From assembly GCA_041667045.1 (NCBI GenBank), contig JBAYFS010000069.1, forward strand, positions 1-11,039: a DNA stretch of 11,039 nucleotides, in the 5' to 3' direction. The notes under the pieces were generated by a model. The model was given only the letters and a program-made list of their open reading frames with translations. It did not search any database and was not told where the DNA came from. Below are positions 7,201-11,039 of the stretch, one piece after another (positions within the stretch are counted from its first letter, which is position 1; each line of letters starts with the position of its first letter). Source of the stretch: JAQVSV01 sp041667045 (GTDB taxonomy: Bacteria; Elusimicrobiota; Elusimicrobia; Elusimicrobiales; Elusimicrobiaceae). The position numbers and the translations under genes were made by a program.

Positions 7201-10200
7201 CCGGAAAAACCGTTGCCCTGGCTCTGGACGGCGCGGGCGATCCCGCTCTTCTTTACACTGACGCCGACAGCAATATTTATTACAGCAGCGCGTCCAAAAT
7301 TTCCGGTTTTGAAAACCGTATCCTGCTGCCCTCCGGCGTGGCTGTCAGCACTCCGGCTTTCGGAATAGGGTCCCATATTTACGCGTTGGCGGTAAGCACG
7401 GCAAACACGGCAGTGCTGCGGATTGGAATGGCCCAGGGAACCTATTGGATGTCAAGCGAGCTCGGCGACGTTTACCCGGGTTCCGAAGTTAAACTAGCGG
7501 TGGACAACGCTTCCCTTTACGCTTTGTACCGCAACTCGGGCGGTTATCTCACGTTAGGCAATTTTGCGCCTTACGGAATGCTTATGTCCAGCAGTGCCGT
7601 GGGTTCTTACGGATGCGGCGCGTACGCGGACCTTTTGACCGATTCCGACGGCGGAATTTTCGGCGCGTATACCTGCGGCAGCAGTCTTTACGCGTTCGGC
7701 GTGTCTTCTTCCGGAGTTGCCGGAACGCCCATGCTGGTGGCTTCCACCACGAATACTTACGGGCCGGTTCAGATCGCGTTTAGCTCGTCAAAGGTTCCGC
7801 ATATCGGCTATGTGGAAAAGGTTTACGGCGCCGCGCATCTTAGGCACGCGGTGCCTATTTCTTCGTCCGCGTGGACGAACGAGCTGGTATCCTCAAGTCT
7901 GGCGGGCGATTACCGGTTCGCGCTTTCCTCCTCCGTGGCGGGAAGCATGAAGTTCATGTTCTCAACGGAATCGGCGATTTACCAGGCGGTGAAAACGCAG
8001 TACTGGAATACCTCAAGCGTGCTGGGGATGGGCGCGTCCCAGATCCGCTATTTGACGACGGAAACCGGAACGGAAATACTGTCTTTCATTTCCACTTCCA
8101 CAGCCTATCCCGACGGACGGGTGATGTTTGTCTACAGGGATACCGCCACTCCGTCTTATCTCCCTGTTTCCGGTTATGTGAGCAATGCCGGGGCCGGAGT
8201 GTCCGGCGCTTCCGTCACGATTTCCGGCAACAGCGTTAACTATATAGCGCTGACCGATGCGCATGGGTATTACTATTTCGGCGCCATTCCTTCCTTCGGA
8301 ACCTACACGCTGACTCCTTATTTGAGCGGACACAGCTTTTCTCCGTCTTCGCATACTCTGGCGATGAACGGCAAAGCGGCGGACGGGATGAATTTCTCCG
8401 TTTCCGCTCAGGGCGCGGGTTCCTTTAACGTGGTGCCGTCGGTGATTCATAATAGCGGTTTGGTTTTCGCGGGGCAGAATTACAACGCTTTCGCCATTCA
8501 CATCACCAGCGCGGTCGGCACTTCGGTGCTGGACAGCATTACCGTGGCGTTTTCGTCCCAGACCGGCGTATCTATGTCGGATTTCCAGAGCGTGAGCCTC
8601 TATGAAAACGATGTTGAATTGGCGCAGGCTTATCCGAGTTATCTTGCCGCCAGACTTACCCCCAACGTAACTATTACGGGCGACCGCGACTTTATTATAA
8701 AGGTGCGGACCAACAGCAGCGCGGAAGGAAAACAGATTCTGCCGCTTCTTACGGGAATTTCCAACGCGTCTTTCGTGTTATACGGCGAGCAGGTGAAGGC
8801 CGCCCTAAAGGTTACGCCTGACCAGACCGGAGTTACGAGTTACCGGTTCCTTAATCAGGGCCAGAGCGCGGTTGTCTACGGTTCTGGAACGTGGTCCTAT
8901 GCGGCGGGTCTTTACTGCGGCCCCGCCGGCGCGACCGGCACGGTGTGCGGAGCCAACTGTCCCGTTCCGTCAGCTCCCCGTGGGCAGCTGATAGCGCGCA
9001 TAGGTTCAGGCAGTTCCTATCACAGTGTTTCCACCGGCTCGGTTATTACTGCTGCTGGTACCGAAAGCGGCAATATCACCCTGCTGATGAACGACTACGA
9101 TTACGGCAATAATTCCGGCGCGCTCTACGGAGAAACGGAAATAGTTTCCCGCGACCTTGTCTGGACCGGTGCGGGGTACACCAGCAATGCGTCCGACTCG
9201 GCCAACTGGAATCCCCAGGTAACGCCCGCCGGCGGCGACAGCGTTTATTTTACCTCCGCCAGCGCAAAGAGCTGCGTATGGGATTTGTATTCGTCGCTGA
9301 AAAAAGTATACGCGACTTCCGGCTTTGCCGGAACCGTGACAGTTTCCGGAAACAAGAGCTTCGTCGCGAATGAAGCGGTTCTCTACGGCGGTTCCTGGCT
9401 TTTCTCGGGAGAAGTGTCGGGCAGCCAGCCCAGCCTTAACGTTTACAGATTCACTTCCTCTGCTAACCTCAGTTTTACCAACCCCGGCAGTTTGATGTTC
9501 GGTTCCGGCGGGTTTAATATCACCGGCGGAACTCTGGCTTTCACCAGCGATTATTACGGGTATATTTCTTCTATCAACGGCGCGCTCGTGCCTGTTTCCA
9601 TTGCGAACGCTTTCGTCAATATAAGCAGCATGGGGTTTTCGCAGTTCAGCGGAATCGCGTTTAACAACCTGACGGTTGGGCGTTTCGATAACGTAAGCAT
9701 ATGGAATTACGGCCTGGAATCCGGCAGTATGCTGTCTTTAAGCGGGTTCACAAAGAATGCGGCGTTTAACAACTGGTCGTTTAATAATTACAAGTCCACG
9801 GCGGTGGCGAACGTGCTGTCATCCGGCAACGCGCAGGGCGTTTCGCTTGTGTTCGCCAACGCAGGCGGCACCTATATGGGCAGTGTGCACAGCGTGAACG
9901 CGGACGGCGCGCTTCGCTGGTTCCCTGACGGAGGCTCCAGCGCGAATTTAAACGTGAATATAGCCTACAGCGGCAGCCAGACCGGCATGTATTATTTCGC
10001 CGTGCTTAATGCCAGCGGCACCGTGCAGAGTTCCGGACAGAGCAGCAGCTATCCTTATTCATTCCAAAGCCTGAACGCTCCGGCGACCTATTACGCCGTG
10101 GCGTACCGCGACACGGACGGCAGTTACGCGCCCAGCGGCTATGAACCGCGCGGGCGCAGCGAAGTTTATCTTGAAGCGGGTTCCAGCAGAACAGTTTCCG

Positions 10201-11039
10201 TGCAGCTTTACGATTACGCGATTGTAAACGGCACCATCGGCAATTCCACAACGCAGAACGGAACGGTCATCGGGGAAATTTTCTCGGGATCAACTCTGGT
10301 GGGCAAAGAAACGCTCGGCAGTGTTTCCCAGGGCAGTTCCCTGCCGTGGTCCGTGAACGTTCCTTCCGGCACTTATAACCTGCACGCCTATATTGACCTC
10401 AACGGCAACCAGACTTATGACACGTATGAAGCGTCGGCCTGGCACAATAACATCAACGCCGCGGGGCTGACAACGCTGTCCTTGTCCTCCATGAGCCTTA
10501 CCGGCGGCACGGCTTCTTCGGGCGGCAGCGTTTCTGCCTCTGTGGCTTATGACGGCGCGGATATAATGGGGCGGGCTTCCCAGCTTTATCCTTACTTCGC
10601 GCTGACTTTGAGCGCATCCTCCGGGTCGGCGTCCGTTTCCTATTTCTCTGTGCAGTCCACGGTGGCTCTTAACGGCGGATCATATAACATGTCGGTTCTG
10701 CGCGACAGCAACTATAACGGTTGCGACAGCTCGGACCAGTTTTTGGGCATGTACTACAGTTCGTCCTCCGCCGAGGCTTTATATATCAATTTCAGGCCAA
10801 TCGAAATAAGCACGGCACAGCCGGAACGGTTCTGTTTCGGCGTTACGCCCGGCAGCCTTGCCATGCATTCCATTATAGGACTGCATATGGACGCTTCAGG
10901 CGTGGGCTTGGTGTCCGGCAGTCTGGTATCTTTCCCGGCTAATATGTACAAGTCCAAAAACGTCTGGCAGGATGTTCCCGCTGTTGCGTCGGTCACCTGG
11001 AGCGCGGGCGGTATAGAAACGGGCGATACGGTTCATCCA
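4215..11039 (+). CDS. Giant secreted mosaic protein: FG-GAP-like, FN3, CarboxypepD_reg-like, LecA-like modules (3' end cut by window)
   Basis: The frame stays open for 2275 codons and leaves the window without a stop. Residues 1-27 are a signal peptide (basic MNVRNFSRN, hydrophobic 10-22, likely cleavage after Ala27). Residues about 30-610 carry repeated D-x-D-G-D-G loops, as in FG-GAP/VCBS beta-propellers. Residues about 619-981 are four FN3-like domains. Residues about 985-1316 are an unrecognised beta-rich stretch. Residues about 1318-1395 resemble a carboxypeptidase regulatory-like fold. Residues about 1402-1550 are unassigned. Residues about 1560-1643 closely resemble the galactose lectin LecA. 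Residues about 1650-1906 open with WTGAG...SANWNPQ...GGDSVYF and look like a beta-helix region. From about 1907, modules of about 100 residues carry Asp/Asn-rich loops. The whole resembles an extracellular adhesin or glycan-binding protein. No protease or hydrolase site was seen. The C-terminal anchoring or secretion signal lies outside the window. It is the third gene of the operon. Confidence 0.9.
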   Translation, partial: MNVRNFSRNFFAGILLFAAGLAPAATAKNSADYVHLIGTASVNWTQTVSSGVSVAVMDLLGNGTTGVFLLDANASMKFINSSGTVTWSFSVPFPSGTGWTLEGADGHSGAKFSEFNTVQADYSLVKKFRDIDNDGSPDFIAVFSRMDPGNSLRREIVLRMYQVGASTAVLKWEKTLDDFSPYFSSDSEFTKNMLIADTAGDAAFELHYTTSSIIVNQYSTYTFSGVEVLNSAGNLLAQIPGAMLPYHWYAASHLDKSKTYGEFMAQGSDFVNGEYITTLSFYQWDGGAYTRKYILPLVSAQEGWGAGQLQMNYGNFGDIYPKVGFYDMDGDGKEDFLVTLASAPAYGTRFGKIKYFSDITSFFGAEQSPTFASNLIYNLGEIPVDSKSYNTDVVVGKGRNSSNWQLAYFTQVMVSSGIYAKTVRVVDIDGENTSQYLNYPQFSLWQKTFTDSTMITEDMILNDEEIFSFGTDYDGDGVNELTYMGRILNGANGDEKVSLLSAPPGNDTSLAFFPMHSGMMPVPNGYRTVDMDGDGKRDLLAVWGKDNVNGTVDAAFYLYDIAQGSPKWGTGIMTGLVDEPAPGDFDGDGVFSLIYATAASSYGSVGKMKFPYYNALTQVSAPVQFSCTALSTSSIQWSWSYGGPTISSFTVFDINSKQPVSGELSPSTMYWTETGLSAGTAYARYVSAYSSYFGDGQWANSGVKTCFTSMPAVSVSTAESKALGANSIAWVWFSTGALNLSVINDTGAVKQADVPKHSIAWVETGLLPNTGYSSRIVAANNVGVSTSAALSLYTKAAAPAQLEAAVYYSSFTLSWSSGSLTEGFNPGWTKYQLLLSTISYGYNEQPGTSTTTVLSGTVNFLSADTTYYVRVAAYNENGKASYGYEEIRTAASGVPVGPVSNFYGSAESASSISWGWSPAENATGYRVYSSTGGILAELGGGFNQWTETGLLPGTYYARYVMAYGTVGQSSSSVSGTYTFSGTGSALQDWMSLPLPAGKTVALALDGAGDPALLYTDADSNIYYSSASKISGFENRILLPSGVAVSTPAFGIGSHIYALAVSTANTAVLRIGMAQGTYWMSSELGDVYPGSEVKLAVDNASLYALYRNSGGYLTLGNFAPYGMLMSSSAVGSYGCGAYADLLTDSDGGIFGAYTCGSSLYAFGVSSSGVAGTPMLVASTTNTYGPVQIAFSSSKVPHIGYVEKVYGAAHLRHAVPISSSAWTNELVSSSLAGDYRFALSSSVAGSMKFMFSTESAIYQAVKTQYWNTSSVLGMGASQIRYLTTETGTEILSFISTSTAYPDGRVMFVYRDTATPSYLPVSGYVSNAGAGVSGASVTISGNSVNYIALTDAHGYYYFGAIPSFGTYTLTPYLSGHSFSPSSHTLAMNGKAADGMNFSVSAQGAGSFNVVPSVIHNSGLVFAGQNYNAFAIHITSAVGTSVLDSITVAFSSQTGVSMSDFQSVSLYENDVELAQAYPSYLAARLTPNVTITGDRDFIIKVRTNSSAEGKQILPLLTGISNASFVLYGEQVKAALKVTPDQTGVTSYRFLNQGQSAVVYGSGTWSYAAGLYCGPAGATGTVCGANCPVPSAPRGQLIARIGSGSSYHSVSTGSVITAAGTESGNITLLMNDYDYGNNSGALYGETEIVSRDLVWTGAGYTSNASDSANWNPQVTPAGGDSVYFTSASAKSCVWDLYSSLKKVYATSGFAGTVTVSGNKSFVANEAVLYGGSWLFSGEVSGSQPSLNVYRFTSSANLSFTNPGSLMFGSGGFNITGGTLAFTSDYYGYISSINGALVPVSIANAFVNISSMGFSQFSGIAFNNLTVGRFDNVSIWNYGLESGSMLSLSGFTKNAAFNNWSFNNYKSTAVANVLSSGNAQGVSLVFANAGGTYMGSVHSVNADGALRWFPDGGSSANLNVNIAYSGSQTGMYYFAVLNASGTVQSSGQSSSYPYSFQSLNAPATYYAVAYRDTDGSYAPSGYEPRGRSEVYLEAGSSRTVSVQLYDYAIVNGTIGNSTTQNGTVIGEIFSGSTLVGKETLGSVSQGSSLPWSVNVPSGTYNLHAYIDLNGNQTYDTYEASAWHNNINAAGLTTLSLSSMSLTGGTASSGGSVSASVAYDGADIMGRASQLYPYFALTLSASSGSASVSYFSVQSTVALNGGSYNMSVLRDSNYNGCDSSDQFLGMYYSSSSAEALYINFRPIEISTAQPERFCFGVTPGSLAMHSIIGLHMDASGVGLVSGSLVSFPANMYKSKNVWQDVPAVASVTWSAGGIETGDTVHP
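4602..5990 (+). repeat. Calcium-loop repeats of an FG-GAP/VCBS-like propeller
   Basis: The encoded protein carries D-x-[DN]-x-D-G-type loops at residues 130 (DIDNDGSPD), 327 (DMDGDGKED), 472 (DYDGDGVNE), 530 (DMDGDGKRD) and 584 (DFDGDGVFS). A degenerate copy lies at 427 (DIDGENTSQ). Such loops bind calcium in integrin-alpha-like and VCBS propeller blades. At DNA level, the 20 bases at 5193-5212 and 5802-5821 are identical. Spacing is irregular (197, 100, 45, 58 and 54 residues), so some blades may lack a recognisable loop. Confidence 0.75.
6069..7157 (+). repeat. Four tandem fibronectin type III-like domains
   Basis: The domains span residues about 619-709, 710-799, 800-895 and 896-981. The first, second and fourth share a B-strand of the form S-I-x-W-x-W (SSIQWSW near 633, NSIAWVW near 726, SSISWGW near 911), an E/F-strand T/VETGL and Y-x-x-R-x-x-A-x-N/Y-x. 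The third is more divergent (FTLSWSSG, then TTYYVRVAAYNENG). FN3 modules act as spacers or binding units in secreted bacterial proteins. Confidence 0.75.
8166..8400 (+). other. Carboxypeptidase regulatory-like (CarboxypepD_reg) domain within the giant protein
   Basis: Residues about 1318-1395 read VSGYVSNAGAGVSGASVTI, then ALTDAHGYYYFGAIPSFGTYTL, then a terminal NFS strand. This follows the family pattern G-x-V...G-x-P-V/A-x-G-A-x-V...T-D-x-x-G-x-Y-x-F...G-x-Y-x-L. It is a transthyretin-like beta-sandwich common in surface and outer-membrane proteins, used as a structural module. It has no catalytic role. Confidence 0.75.
8892..9143 (+). other. LecA (PA-IL)-like galactose-binding domain within the giant protein
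   Basis: Residues about 1560-1643 follow the second half of Pseudomonas LecA. There is a GPAG segment near a Cys (1568), Cys1578 and Cys1582, then GQLIARIGSGSSYHSVSTGS (LecA: GALVMKIG...VNTG), then SGNITLLMNDYDYGNNSGAL (LecA: QGAITLIYND...YGNNSG). Asp1627, Asn1632 and Asn1633 line up with LecA calcium ligands Asp100, Asn107 and Asn108. The loop between Asp and Asn is two residues shorter than in LecA, and Asp1629 could take the place of Thr104. Family knowledge: LecA binds D-galactose through calcium. That this copy binds sugar is inferred from the conserved ligands. Confidence 0.75.
9162..9932 (+). other. Beta-helix-like region within the giant protein
   Basis: Residues about 1650-1906 start with WTGAG, then SANWNPQ and GGDSVYFTS. 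This opening resembles the W-x-G...W-x-x-P...G-D-x-V-x-F pattern common before parallel beta-helix repeats in secreted proteins. Repeated short beta segments follow, rich in Asn, Gly and Ser (FNITGGTLAF, FVNISSMGF, NNLTVGRFDNVSIWN). No catalytic residues were recognised. The fold assignment is by pattern only. Confidence 0.45.
9933..10760 (+). repeat. Three successive ~100-residue modules with Asp/Asn-rich metal-type loops
   Basis: Similar loops follow a Tyr-containing beta strand: YAVAYRDTDGSYAPSGYEP (Asp1966), LHAYIDLNGNQTYDTYEA (Asp2061) and MSVLRDSNYNGCDSSDQF (Asp2164), spaced 95 and 103 residues apart. The second module starts with IVNGTIGNSTTQNGTVI and has VPSGTYNLHAY. The D-x-N/D-G-x-x-x-D/Y spacing recalls EF-hand-like calcium loops, though no helices flank them. 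I infer calcium-stabilised beta-sandwich repeats. Confidence 0.5.

Noticed and set aside
6759..7376. 205-codon open frame on the minus strand
   Set aside because: It is antisense to the FN3 array of the giant protein, has no recognisable domain, and arises from the biased codon use of the real gene.
8013..8501. 162-codon open frame on the minus strand
   Set aside because: It is antisense to the region around the CarboxypepD_reg-like domain. Its product is Arg-rich and low in character, with no start signal.

Overview
The window looks like chromosomal DNA of a Gram-negative bacterium with an outer membrane. Three predicted secreted or outer-membrane proteins lie in a row, and one of them ends in a classic outer-membrane barrel C-terminus. 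The giant protein combines FG-GAP-like calcium loops with fibronectin type III (FN3) domains carrying a recurrent S-I-x-W-x-W strand. Together with the secreted FecR-domain protein, this resembles surface proteins I associate with Elusimicrobiota or related deep-branching lineages. That taxonomic guess is an inference from style, not from a marker gene.

Layout: (1) Positions 1-1094, minus strand, hold most of a two-domain NAD-biosynthesis/HD-hydrolase protein (NadD fused to a YqeK-like domain), cut by the left edge. (2) Positions 1095-1421 are a divergent intergenic region. It has an AT-rich palindrome beside the nadD start, two CRP-like dyads flanking a GC-rich palindrome, and a good sigma70-type promoter (TTGAAT, 17 bp, TATAAT) pointing right. 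(3) Positions 1422-2951 encode a secreted FecR-domain protein with a long unrecognised C-terminal region. (4) Positions 2974-4194 encode a predicted outer-membrane beta-barrel. (5) Positions 4215-11039 are a single open frame of 2275 codons with no stop before the right edge: a giant secreted mosaic protein.

The three plus-strand genes are about 20 bp apart, each has its own Shine-Dalgarno sequence, and no terminator hairpin separates them, so they probably form one operon from the promoter at 1335-1363. A plausible but unproven reading is a surface-display or adhesion locus: a periplasmic FecR-type sensor or scaffold, an outer-membrane barrel, and a giant calcium-binding adhesin. The strongest single observation is a module in the giant protein (about residues 1560-1643) that closely resembles the galactose-binding lectin LecA (PA-IL) of Pseudomonas, including the Asp...Gly-Asn-Asn-Ser-Gly calcium/sugar loop. 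This suggests glycan binding. The CRP-like sites suggest control by a CRP-family regulator.
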